64,000 nt of DNA. It comes from Trematomus loennbergii (taxonomy: Eukaryota > Chordata > Actinopteri > Perciformes > Nototheniidae). The notes below the pieces were generated by a model. The model was not told the origin of the DNA. It did not search any database and saw only the letters and a list, made by a program, of their open reading frames with translations. Both the position numbers and the translations under genes were made by a program. Positions 11,802 to 25,139 of this stretch are shown here, piece after piece (position 1 is the first letter of the stretch; the number at the start of each line of letters is the position of its first letter). The DNA lies in contig JAAOOA010000006.1 in assembly GCA_012861695.1 (NCBI GenBank), forward strand, positions 11,183,379 through 11,247,378. The letters run 5' to 3'.

Positions 11802-14800
11802 ACACACAGAGATTAAAGTCTAAGTCGTGTGAAAGCAACGAGGGCGTCCAAAGGAGATAACCCTAGAAAACTATCCAACAGTTATTATACCATTAAACTG
11901 CTATACCCATTAACCTTACACATGACAGCAAACCAATACATTATGTTCATGTGAATGTAATTATAGCTAATATGCAAGCCACTCTGCCAATTATTGTGCA
12001 ATATTGACTAGTCTTCTTCGATTACTCTAAATGTGGTGAACAGAGTAGCCTACATTTACAGGCCTCACAGTATTAATTAGCAACCATGTTATTTAACTTG
12101 ACAAATATTCAGCTGGAGGGGGAAGTGGAATAAATATGACAGATTAAACCTCAAAACTCTGTGTCACCCCTGGTCATGTGACACTGAGACAGTCTAGAAA
12201 ACACGTGTGACTAGGCTGTTCACAGCACTGTAACACATTCACTGCTTTACTGCTGGTTCCTCGCCCTCAAGCCACAGAACTGATCCAGCTCGGGGTTGTA
12301 CGCTACACTTCTTCAGTCATACAAAGCCCAATAGTTGTAAGCTTCCAAATACTTTCGACCAGTGTCAGAGAGGCCATCCAAAATCCACCTCAGACTACAG
12401 AACTGCTCTCTTCCTGACCTTGCTTTGTCTGCTCTGTCCTCTGTAGCACCCTTCGCAGCCTCACCCTCCTTCTGACTAATGGATTAAGGTAATTATGACA
12501 TGGCTGTGCCCACATTCTGTTGGTGGGGTGAAAATTGGTATTCCAGCTTTGTTGTTCTCACTAAACTGTTGATGAAATTGCACTGCCCCGAGCATTCCAG
12601 AGCTCTACACGTTAGAAGAGATTTAAAGCACAGGTATTGTTTATTTTTTGTTCATCTAAAAGTTGAAAGTAGTGCTCAAATCATGTTTTTTTATTTACAA
12701 TATGTAACTCAATTATTTGACCTGCATTCCCAATGCAGACATGAATACAGTAAAAAAAAAGGCTCAGGTTAAGGGCTGTTTACAAAAGTGTAGGTATGTA
12801 AAAACGCTGATTAGATGGCCTTATCGAGCCCTGACTGGGACTAAGCAACACCCACTACCACCACACACTGACACACTTTCACACAAACAGAGAGAGTCTA
12901 ACAGACATACAGCAAACAACGTCCTGACCTCTGCTCTTTCCACTCAGTTGCCTCTATCACTCACCAGAATGAGACGAGTTAAGACTGATACAACAACGAA
13001 GAGTCTAATCTAAAAGTCAAACTTCTTGTTATTGCTGAGTTTAGGTTAAAGGATTACATTTGTTTATGTTTTAAAGTATTTTCTGGGAAGATAACTGAAA
13101 GCTAAGGACATCAAAAGTGTACATAAAAAGAAAAGTGAGTTGATCAAAACACTTGCAGATTTCAGAGTGGGACAACCAACGACTGTTAAGACTCAAAGAT
13201 TTATCAGGAGTATTTGTCAAAGAAAGTGAAAGATTTACAGTCCTTACAATACTGTATACGTGAATGAGCTGACAATAGGCTGGTTATGAATCTATGGCTA
13301 AACTAACCCTGTTGACTGACACTCCACCACTCCAAAACTAAACCAGAAGTAATCTTGTAAAGCATTATGGCAAAAACGATTATAAAACACATTATGTAGT
13401 CTATTCAAAATAACATATATTTTGTAAATTCAACAAAACATTGAAGGGCCCCTAACATAATCAGCAATCACAACGAGAACACCATGTGTGCTACAGTACT
13501 CAAACATATTCTTCTGTTTTCCAAAAAATATTCTAGTTTTACTAAACCTTCATAACAATGAGATTGACCTTTTAAATAATATATTTTTTTTAAGTTTCCA
13601 GTCTCAAACAACCTGTGTTGATCTTCAAGCACATCACTTCTTACTTATGGTTTGAGAGGTTCTCTTCACAGTGCCCCGGTTCCTCTCCATGTAGATCTCT
13701 CATCTCTGCATCATCAATAACTTCAAAGGTACAAAAGCAGCTAAATTAGGTTTGCCACTTTCTTCTGTCATGACTAATGAGCTCTCCCTTCGTTTGTGTA
13801 TTAGTCTCGCTCTGCTGTGGCTGTACCCCAGGGAACGGGCCACTGCTGTGCCTTCCCCTGAACAGGTAGGCCCAAACAGATGACAAGGCAACAGAATGGA
13901 AATAGAAACAATAGGGCTCCATTTGAGTTCTGTTGGAGCCACACACATAGTGTTGTGTTAACTTGCAAGTAGATAAATCCATGTACCCCTTTACTGGAAG
14001 ATGCAGTGACTGGCAATACAACTGAGTGTTTCATTGATTTCATTTGTATGTCTTTTATAAACAGTCAACCTTCCTTAAGCAGTAGAAAAATATATCATTC
14101 CGTATTTCAAAATTGTGATGTTATTGTTAACATAATTATTTACAGCATTTTTGCCCTTATTATAGTATATGACATCACATATCCACATGAAACAGGAAGA
14201 CTGTCAGAAAGATTTTTTCCATGAAATTTGAAACAGTGGAAACTCCTATATAGCTACAGTTTGGACAAACATAGAGAAAGTGTTTAACTCCCTATGGTTA
14301 TGAAAATAACTGAAAGAATGGCACGATCATCTTTGAAAGTGTTTGGCAGCAGGGACGTAACTGATTTGGCCTATCATTAAATTGTGTGTACCCAGGAATC
14401 TAAAAATACACAAAGTCACATCGCTATGAGATCATACACGTGGAGGGAGAGAGAGACAGACTATGATTATAGGCTTTGGTCACAGGAAATAAATGGTAAT
14501 TTGTCAGCACCATGTCAAAAGAGGCCACACAAGAAATCAGCACTAACTGGCCAGCGAGACCAAGCCGTAGCTTACATCACTCTTTTCCAAACAAATGTAT
14601 TGCATTATTGAATTATTATTGAATTATTGAACTGCCATGTGTCATCACTTGATCAGCAAATACAGTAAGGAACTCAAACCTAAGGGTATGAATCCCAAAC
14701 TAAAATTATATCATACTTGATGATGGATCTTGGCTAATGGACACAAATTAAATGCAAATCTAAATCAAGCTAAATGAATTAACATTCAATAGTTTTATAT

Positions 14801-15750
14801 CAAAAACTCAATCACAAGTCATACACAGTCATCGCCAGACTGTATGTGTCAGTATCACTTCACACTAGTGTTGAACTGAACTTAGTTTGTTCTACAAATG
14901 TATGAGAAAATAATATATAACAAGCATCATAAGGGCTCCTGTATCCCCTAGATACAATAATACAAATCTACAAAAAAAGATAATGAAGATTTGGATCCAT
15001 TAAAGCCCATTATGACCCACTTATACAGGACTTACAGTGACATGGAAACTATGGAAACACCCATACAGCCTTATGTTAATGTTGTACATGAGTCAATTAA
15101 AACTAGAAGACCTCTGAACTGAGATAAAGTGCAATGTACAAGAGTGGTTTATATGACTCCACAGCAACGCCCGGGCTAGTGGTTAGATAAAGTGATTTTT
15201 ATGGGTGTGGGACATAATATCAGTTTGGATAGAACACCAGGTTCACTGGCATTCACTGCCACTGACATGAATTTATTTGTATGTGTGAGTCTTTTGCAAA
15301 CATTATGTTTAGTAATCCCTTTTTTACACCTGTATTCTTTTTTTTATATGTTTGGACTAGTATACAGTGATTTAAAGGGGAATCCCATGCACTGGCATGC
15401 CCAAAAGGTGGCAGTGTTGAGTTTTATAATGGTGCGCAGAGGAATGGTAAATCTCTTCAATCCACGTTTTATATTTTTGCTCAACTCAACTCAAAATCAT
15501 CATCCATATATGGCACTCGTGTTTAATACATTTTGTTGGTTCTAGTTTTTTTTCATTTGGTTATATATTGTCATTAATACAATAATGAACGTGTTTTTCT
15601 AGGAGACTAAAAATACTGTTAATGCTGGATTACAAATGAAAATAATATACAATATAAATGCAGCTTAAACAGGCAAACAGTTAAATGTACCCTTCTTGAA
15701 TAAACACTGTGTACATAAAAGGCAGATTATAGATATAAAATATTTGCATG
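11802..15750. other. Non-coding stretch upstream of maf
   Basis: No gene, RNA or mobile element recognised in about 4 kb. Overlapping minus-strand ORFs at 13700-14043 and a plus-strand ORF at 15192-15545 have no family resemblance and look like chance. A possible CTCF-type motif is at 15401-15414. Confidence 0.5.
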
Positions 15751-15754
15751 CATG

Positions 15755-15848
15755 TCTATCTGTCTATCTATCCTTATATCTATCTATCTATCTCTATCTC
15801 TATCTCTATCTATCTACCTATCTATCTATCTATCTATCTATCTATCTC
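15755..15848. repeat. (TATC)n microsatellite
   Basis: Imperfect TCTA/TATC tetranucleotide repeats of about 90 bases with TCTC interruptions, 740 bases upstream of the maf start codon. Confidence 0.9.
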
Positions 15849-16019
15849 TCTCCTTGTGTTCTCTCCTCTCTTTGTGCACATTGGGAATCCTATGTGAATG
15901 GTTTTAAAGCATGCAAGGTTCACTTAGTTTCGCTTATCATAAACTATGATAAATGGTTGTTCCGTATAAAAACTAACTTAAAATTAAAGCAAATGTAGTC
16001 AAAGAGTTAAAGTCTGTCC

Positions 16020-16240
16020 CAGCTGACAGTCAGCTGATGGCTTTTGACAGTTGCGAGAAGTTTTGTTTCTGTAGGCTCCCAATATGTTAATTAGCTCGCG
16101 GAGTGTGCGACCCTATTGGCTCTTCGTCCGAGTCAATTTCCTATTTCAAGCCTGACGTCAGGGCGGCTACAATGCTTAAACTCATCTGCTGTGTGATCCC
16201 TCTAAAAATCGCCCCACCAGTCTGCGCCTTGTAACGTGCG
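16020..16240 (+). promoter_or_regulatory. maf: Putative maf promoter region
   Basis: GC content rises here relative to the desert. Visible elements are a 17-bp inverted repeat CAGCTGA-CAG-TCAGCTG (16020-16036), resembling a MARE with a 3-bp spacer; TTAATTAG near 16087; an inverted CCAAT box (ATTGG, 16115-16119); and a 12-bp palindrome CCTGACGTCAGG (16151-16162) containing the CRE/C-MARE core TGACGTCA. A TATA-like CTAAAAAT lies near 16202. The mouse c-maf promoter is reported to be autoregulated and Pax6-responsive, so MARE-like sites fit. The transcription start site cannot be placed from sequence alone. Confidence 0.5.
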
Positions 16241-16291
16241 AGGCTGCATTCACTCCCCAACTCTCGGCTCGTCTCCCTCTCCGCCTGCGCA

Positions 16292-16314
16292 ATGTATTAA
16301 TGAAGAGCCCGTAA
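16292..16314 (+). other. Two minimal upstream ORFs in the maf leader
   Basis: ATG-TAT-TAA (16292-16300) is followed by an overlapping ATG with three sense codons and TAA (16300-16314). They matter only if transcription starts upstream of 16292, which is plausible given promoter elements at 16020-16210. Confidence 0.4.
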
Positions 16315-16322
16315 AGTGTTAA

Positions 16323-17562
<1,240 letters not shown>

Positions 17563-19210
17563 GTCTCGACATTATCGTGAAAAAAGAATATCAGTTGAGT
17601 TACTCACCCCGCTAACAAAAGTTTTCAATATGAAACTTTTTTTTTTGTTGGCGAAAATGCCTAGACCAAGAACTAATTTGTCAACTTTTTATTTTTATTA
17701 TTTTAAACATACTTTTTTTTTAGGGCTTTGTCACCCATGTTTTTTTTATTTTGGAGAAGCATAGAAAACGTTGATCTACTTTTTGCTATCATACTCAAAA
17801 TATTATGCATAGCCTGTCTGTCAAGATTTTTTTCATCGTTGTTCATAAGATTTTCATTGTTTGAGTAAAATATGATTTTTGAAAGTTGATCCAACTTTAT
17901 GCTGCAGTATACAAAGTGTGCATGCAAGCACTAAGTATACTCCTTCGAAGTTCATCAACCTACACTTTTTCATAATTTTACTTTGAATTCAATGTACAGA
18001 AAACTGTATCCATCGACAATATGTTTTCGGTCTTTTTTTCCTTTCTTTTTTTCGTCTGCCAAACTTGGAGGATTGCGAGCCTGCCGTTTGACGCCACCTC
18101 ATCTCATGCGTTTGCTTGCTTTTGTGTTGAGCAACAAAAGACTATATTCATTACAAACTATTCATTGTTTTTTTTTATTTTTATTTTTTTAAGAAAATGT
18201 AAATTGGACTTTCCTGCATGCTGGACATGTATGGTTTTTTTTTTCTTTATGTGCTTGAATATGTCATTTTTGTCAGATGAGCATGGCATTCATACATTCA
18301 TTTATGGCCTCCTCACTTTTTTGGGACAGCAACAAAAAAGTGACAGGACTTCCCACCCCCCCCTTACACAAGTGCATTTCAGCTGTGTTGAAGTGCACCA
18401 CCAGCGGCTGTCATTAGGCTGCAGTGAATGCGCTATGCATTCCAGATGGAAGTTGATCGGCGGGGATCCTGGTGCGAGGGTAAAAAGAAAATACTCCACG
18501 ATCCCTTTCCTGAAAGTTTAGTCTGTTGGCTAAAGCCTATATTGCTATTTAAATATATTCCACTCTGCTTATGACACACTTCGAATAATTTTAATGCGTA
18601 ATTTAAGTACAGAGTTTTATAGGTTGCAAAAGATAACGTGCTACAGGTTAAAGCACATATATAATAGGATAATAAGGTTGCTGCACAAAAGTATTTTTAA
18701 CGATGGTTGAGAAAAGTTGGCTCGGCTCCAATTTATAGGCTACAATGAGCAGTATTGTGCAGTGCATAAACAGCGCTTTTGCAGCATGTGTTTGAATCAG
18801 AGATGTCAAAATTATATTGGTCACCGGCACACATTTCACTACTGTATTTCAAAAAGCCTTGTGGGGAAAAGTAAAAGTAAATTGCCATGCTTTTTGGAAA
18901 TGAGTGTTTTCACGATCTGACGTATTTTTGACTGAAATGCACACATCATTCTCGCCTGTCATCATGTGGGAGTCAAGAAGAAAGTTAGTAGCTATTGTCC
19001 ACATCTGAACATATACGTTAGGCATTCTATTACGATTTACTCGTAACATTTTGATACTTTATTATCAGATCAGGAGATATTTGTTTTGTCTCTAACGAAC
19101 TCAATATTTGCAAAGCAATAACAATTATTATATTCAATAATGTCTGGACATTGTTTAGATCGTCAGGGATTGACACCCTGCATGTGCAAAATGAGGGAGT
19201 ACCATTCGCC

Positions 19211-19216
19211 AATAAA
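19211..19216 (+). terminator. Candidate poly(A) signal AATAAA
   Basis: AATAAA, 1.65 kb after the maf short-form stop, with T-rich and TA-repeat sequence downstream (19251-19274). First canonical signal noted after the coding region. Confidence 0.45.
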
Positions 19217-19361
19217 TCTTGAAAATATGTTAATTAATCTTTCCTCTTATAAATAGTATATATATATATATATTTTGCTGTGCAAAATTATTTCACTCAC
19301 TAACCATATGTGATGTTCATATGTGCTCGTTTTTTTCATTTCATACAATTAAATGATATGC

Positions 19362-19367
19362 AATAAA
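19362..19367 (+). terminator. Candidate poly(A) signal AATAAA
   Basis: AATAAA within CAATAAATGTATGTAATTG; a GT-containing region follows. Possible alternative or main end of the maf short transcript. Confidence 0.45.
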
Positions 19368-19399
19368 TGTATGTAATTGACTTCAATAAGTTTCTCACT

Positions 19400-20050
19400 T
19401 TTCTTTTTACTTGTCCTGAAAATCTTCTGCTTTTGTGTTTGAAACATAATGAAAAACTAATCAAGACGTAACGTGATAGAAATTACTGCACTACATATTA
19501 TCATTGTTCATATTGGGTGTTTATTTTTTCAATTTAATAACAAGTCACCCTGAACGAATCAGAAACATATTTGTTTAATTGGAAAAACGGTTATTAATAA
19601 ATGTTCTCAAACTGATAAAGTACAACATCGAAAGTAATTCAGGTCAAGGCACTTTTTTCATTTTGACCCGGATGCTGCATTTGAAAACTCTGTTGTTACA
19701 GATAACTTGATCAAAACCACAACACAATAGATTAACATATGCAGTGACCTAGATGTGACTGCATATTTGTTCTGACACGTTATTGTCTTAAACAGGTTCC
19801 ATATTTATTTTTTTCAAAAGTCCAAATTAACTGGGTGAAAAGTCCTTTTGAGAACATAATGATCCCAAAAACGTTTTTTGTGTTACACTCAATGTAAATT
19901 ATCTTTACAAACCACTTTTTTTATGGTAAATTAAGTATTACCTTATTTAAAATATGTTGGTACATGAATTACATCCTCATCTGTGAATCATTATGGGTTT
20001 GTATAATATAATTACATTATGTTAATTTTATTGCAGAATGTGACCTGTGA
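19400..20050. other. AT-rich non-coding stretch
   Basis: No gene or repeat recognised; possibly part of the intron used by the long maf isoform. Confidence 0.4.
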
Positions 20051-20054
20051 TTAT

Positions 20055-20087
20055 TGTGTGTGTATGTATGTGTGTGTGTGTGTATGT

Positions 20088-20137
<50 letters not shown>

Positions 20138-20152
20138 ACGTGCGTGTGTATA
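20055..20152. repeat. (TG)n microsatellite
   Basis: About 100 bases of TG with a few TATG interruptions, followed by TATATACACAGTATATAT. Confidence 0.95.
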
Positions 20153-20159
20153 TACACAG

Positions 20160-23100
20160 TATATATCTATATCTCTCTGTGTGTGACCGTGTGTGCATGC
20201 ATGTGATCCTAAATATGTGTGATTGTGAATTGAGTTTGTTTTTTCTTCAAGGACAGTATGTGAGGATGACATCTCTGTGTGAATTTATTGTGGCTCTGCA
20301 TTTTCTATATTTGCACCCTGCATTTGCACATTTTCATTTTGCTCGCTTCCTGATCTGTGTATGTGTTGTGTGCCCGCTGTCTGTGTTTTTTGGATGCTGT
20401 GTGCTCACTGTCATTAGCCTGTCATCGTTTGGCTTTGCCAATTTCACCCTGCTTTATCCTGTTTGTCAGTGGGCCTTGGGCAGACATGCTCTCAGAGAGG
20501 AAGGTGCAGTGAGGGCAGAAGCCATGTCAGGCATGTGAGGGGGTGCCAATGTAAGTCAGCCGCTGCGGTGGGGAGAAAGAGGCTAAGCGCCGCTGTAACC
20601 AATCCGGCATTACAGATGTTTTTTAGACCTTTCGTCTTCTTCAACCTAGCTTTTGCACTGCATTGGTGCACTAACTGAAAAGGCCACTTTTCTGAAACAC
20701 AAGAGGAAAGTTCTTCTGTAAGTTCTGGGACAAGGAATAGCCTTGTGGGCATCTTGTTTCACTGTTCCAGAACAATTTGTTTGTTGAAACAGGAAGACCT
20801 ATGCGCCAAAATCCACTTTTAAAGAGGGAATAAGGTTTCTGTGAACAGCTTCAGTCTGGATTTCCCAGCTTTTTGAAACGGCTGTGAGTAAAGCTTGTGA
20901 GCAAAGGATAAACACAAATGGCACCTTGAGAATAACCACATTGTCAAAGCACTGAGTGATCAACAGTTATCCTACACTGAGAAGTCTTACAGTACATTTC
21001 ATACTTGTTAAATTTGTTTTAAAATAAAGCCATCATATGCGCCATCTGCCAGGGATGATGTGCTGCAAAGCTTGTCAAAAAAAGAAAGGAAAACAAGAAA
21101 AGCCCGTTTTAACCCAACACTTGTATCCCACTCTGTTTTGTGTGATTTCCTCTGAGGTGTGTGCTGCTGCTGTGGTGGCTGATTTGCCCAGAGTGAGGGG
21201 AGAGAATGAGACAATAGTCGGGCTTGGGCTGAATTAAATGATTTTGCTGATGATTAATAGTGGTGTGGGCCACTGGCTCCTGCGATGTAGAGATGATAAA
21301 TCGTGAGTGCAGCTCCGTGCAGCTGTGCCAGTGTTGGGTCTTAGCATGCACACACCATGCAATTTACAGCCAAGCCGTTCTCCTTCTTCCTCAATTTATC
21401 TAATTACATCTATTTGATCTAAGCAGTAGCACTGCTATATTTTGTTATTTAACATTAGCCACACAAACATATTGAATGACTTCAGAGAGAATAATTGCTT
21501 TTCTTTCCCCCTATAAAGAACATGTCTTGGTAGTTGCCATTTCAAAGAGAGAACATTTTGTTTTTATTTAGGAGTTAGGCTCCGCTGTCTTCAAGGCTGT
21601 GCATTTGTGTGTTGGGCTTTTTGATGTGTTTAGGGTGGCATGTAACAAATGAAAATGTGTTTTCTGTTTAAAGCTGCCCTATAAGAATCTTAAGCCAGTT
21701 TATTTTGATAGTTTCATTATTGGGGTATATCAGTTAGACTTCCAATGCCTTTGCACTAGAACTGAAAAGTATTATGGTATTCTGGAATTGTATATGTTTA
21801 AAATCCATAAATGACATTTGCTTGAAAACAGTTCTGAATTCTAAAAGATGTTTCCTGTAATATCCGTGGTACCGGTGCGTAATGGTTATGTAAGCAATAA
21901 ATCTATCGATTTTCCAATGATGCATTCATATGGAACGCTAGCGCTTTGCGGGCTGACGGCATAAGAGGCAGCATGATGTTCAAGTAGCAGTACACCCATT
22001 GACAGACCCAAAAATAAGAGCAGGTTGGGGGTCTGAATTCTTTAGATAGTGCCGGGCTGTAGAGGATCTGCTGTGTTGTTGTTTGTGTGTGATTCCGCAT
22101 CACTTAACTCACGCCGGCCCGTGTGTGAGGTCGATGAGTGTATGTGTGAATAATATGTGTGCTTGCTTGTGTATGTGTGTGTGTTTGTGTCTAAGAAAAC
22201 ATGTGTGTGTCTCTTGTCTTCTTTTGGAGAAGAGGATGAGCAGAGGTCAGAAGTTAGAGCGCACAAGGCTGCTCTCAAAGTCATTAGAGTAATCCCTGCC
22301 CTGGGGAGCTCAAGCTCATTTCCTCTGCCCAGAACCCACTGAATAATATGTACATGCACATCCGTCATGGTACAGTACACAGTCAATTCAAGACTTGTCA
22401 CTGCCACTTTTTTTTAACCCATTTCCTGTATTTCAACACTGTGTTTGAGAGTAACACTCTCGCAGCATACTTTGATTTTATAAGTGAAGTAGGTTTCTGA
22501 GGATATTAACAAAGTCCAAAACACAATTTAAACATAAGTATAACTTTGCATGAAACTGTTTCTTGTTTTGAGGTAATCTGTTAAAGTAACTTAGTTAACA
22601 GTTGATTACTCATACATGTATACAGGAGGTTTAAATAAAGAAAACTCACAATACAAAGCAGCACAAGTGTTACCTACAAATATGTAGAACAGGGCAGACA
22701 CTTGGCCGAGGCCTGCAGGTTTAGTTTCATGCAGCCAACTTTTTCTGTTTTCATTTAACGTAGCTGAACTGAAAACTCGAGTAACTGTCAAGTGGAAATA
22801 GGGATGATAAAAGTAAAGCAGTCTTTGAAGTGGTTTAACTAATCATAGTGGTATGAAGAGCATTGTCCTTTAGTGTTTGTGGCAGCCATGATGATCAGGG
22901 ACAGCGGTTCACTGATTTTCTCACACCCTCATCATTTGAGGATTGTTTTGTGGGTGTTGCAGAGAAACAACAAAACAACCAGTGGTACTAAATCAAAACA
23001 CATGTTCCTCTTATTTGTATCAACTGAGTCAGACTGGCCGTGCTAAACTGGATTCTCACACTCAATATGGACTTTAATCTGTTATTCAAATTGAACACAT

Positions 23101-23689
23101 GTATTATTTTGTATTTTAATCATCTAAAATACCCTGTTTAGTATAACTCAGTAGTGTGAATTTATGATAAAACATATTTTGCATGGTTTTGACCCCATTC
23201 TATAATTTGAAATTGTTTAATTTCTAAACATGTACTGGTAATATTCACAAACATGTATCAAGCCTGTCATAAGGCCACGTTGCCTTGTATAACAAATTAC
23301 AACACGCATTGATATCATCACATTTTAGTATTTCATAAAGTCATGATTTTGTAGAACAATTTTTCACAGTGAAACTCTGACATTTTTGCTGATTTATGAC
23401 TTTGGTTCTGAAAAACAGCAATGCAGACAAAGGGCATGCTGTATGTATACGCAGGTATTTAACAGTAAGAGTAGTCAGGTGTCTTAGCACATCCAGGTGC
23501 AGCCACATCTGCGAATGTGACCAGATTCAATGTAGATACAGGGATAAAATACACCAGAGTGTATGTGAGGCAGCGTAAGGAAACACTCACTCACATCTTC
23601 AATATTAAACAGACATCGGGGATCAATTAAGCTTCTTATTTTATCAGAGTGCGCTTTGCTCTTTCTATTCATTTCTTCCCTTCTTTGTA
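20160..23689. other. Non-coding stretch, nothing recognised
   Basis: Scattered short ORFs without family resemblance. GT-rich patch at 22080-22210. No TIR element or SINE seen. No fragment resembling the long-isoform C-terminus of c-Maf was found. Confidence 0.5.
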
Positions 23690-23890
23690 GCAGAAAGTCT
23701 CACCGTGCTTTAAAAAGTCATTAAGCGGAGACGTGCAGTGTCATTAGAGAGTTGTCCTTGAAAGACTGGCTGCAGGTTATGTTGGTAATGAGGTGGTCGG
23801 GACTTATTGGGGTAATTGTATATGTCTGTAAATGGACCCAAACAGAGAGCCTGTGACTTAAATAAATGCAACACCATCTTTCAGCAGTCT
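23690..23890. promoter_or_regulatory. Candidate conserved non-coding element
   Basis: Non-repetitive, balanced composition with repeated TCATTA(A/G) cores (GTCATTAAGCGG, GTCATTAGAG), GGTAATGAGG and GGTAATTG. About 6 kb downstream of maf. Weak evidence by eye. Confidence 0.2.
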
Positions 23891-25020
23891 CATTTCACAA
23901 AAGGTGACAGAATTCAAACATAACAAAAGGTCTTTCAAAGTAGCATACTTTTTTTAAATGTATACAAAGCCAGCTTTAAGGAAAGCACCTTCAATCCATG
24001 AGAGCATTACAATTTTAAGTATTAGTATTTGCAAAGTGAGCTTTTACTGAAATGTAGAGCTGCAATAGAGCACATACAAACACATCAGATGAGGGTTTAC
24101 CCATTTACAGAGAGGAACAATTATCAAAATGTAGCAATTTGTTGTTGCATGAAGAATTAACTGTATTTTGCTCCTCAGATGTTGTTAGTTCAAAGGCCTT
24201 TTTTCCTTTTCCAAAAAAATGTTTCTGCCTTGTCAGCACTGTTTACATAATGTGTTTAAACTGTCACTATAATGACAGTTTAGGGTTAGATGTGATTGTG
24301 ATTTAGATGCAATGCCTTTCCCCCTGCTGCAGTACTCATATCATCATGCTGCATTGCTGCCGTTTTCCTGCAGGTCCTATATACTACAGAACCGAGTTAT
24401 ATGGCATTTATTTGAAAATCCAATGATTTAAAATTTCCTTCACTGCAGTGTATTTCCACAACTGTCATTTCTACAGCTTTTTAAAGGGACCGTTCTTGGC
24501 ATCAGTGAACAGCGAGCTAAGAGCCAAGCTAATGTTTTGGCTTGTGTAGAAACATTTATAGGGAATATGAAAAACAATATTTGGACCTGCCTAGAGCAAC
24601 GTGCTTACTTGTAGGTGTTTTGTGAGGGGTGCTTATGAAAGTGTCCGTCTTCAAGCAGTAGCAAAGGCATGCATTCACATCCTCCTCTGTTTATTTGTCT
24701 GCACGATAAATGTCCTCCCTTTTAGAACAATTAATGATGTAATTTAATAAGATGAGCGGGGTTAAAGGCCTTGGCATAAGACACCTTTTTCCTGTTTTGC
24801 AACGGCAAACAGTATGCTTAGATATGTTAGTTTTGTCTCTTATGGTTACAGTGTTTTGATGCATGGTTTCTGCCTGTAGAATCTATTTGCATGCAAATTT
24901 TTACATTTCCCTCCGCATCAAACGCTTACTATGATCCATGTACTGTGTTTCACCATTCAGACAAGGTGAGAGTGAATCTCGCTTTGAATGGATCTACTTG
25001 TTTCTTTGTGATTGTTTGTG
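23891..25020. other. Non-coding stretch, nothing recognised
   Basis: No gene or mobile element recognised. Confidence 0.5.
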
Positions 25021-25024
25021 CGTG

Positions 25025-25139
<115 letters not shown>

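Larger units (their letters stand above)
17563..19367 (+). other. maf: maf 3' UTR (short form) / start of intron (long form)
   Basis: U-rich sequence with many T runs (around 17640, 17710, 18035, 18165, 18235) and several ATTTA-like motifs, as in unstable regulatory mRNAs. A 166-codon ORF at 18021-18521 is mostly Phe from T runs and is not taken as coding. Ends are set by the poly(A) signals at 19211 and 19362. Confidence 0.55.

Noticed and set aside
18021..18521. 166-codon ORF downstream of maf
   Set aside because: Composition is dominated by Phe from T runs in the maf 3' UTR; no domain.
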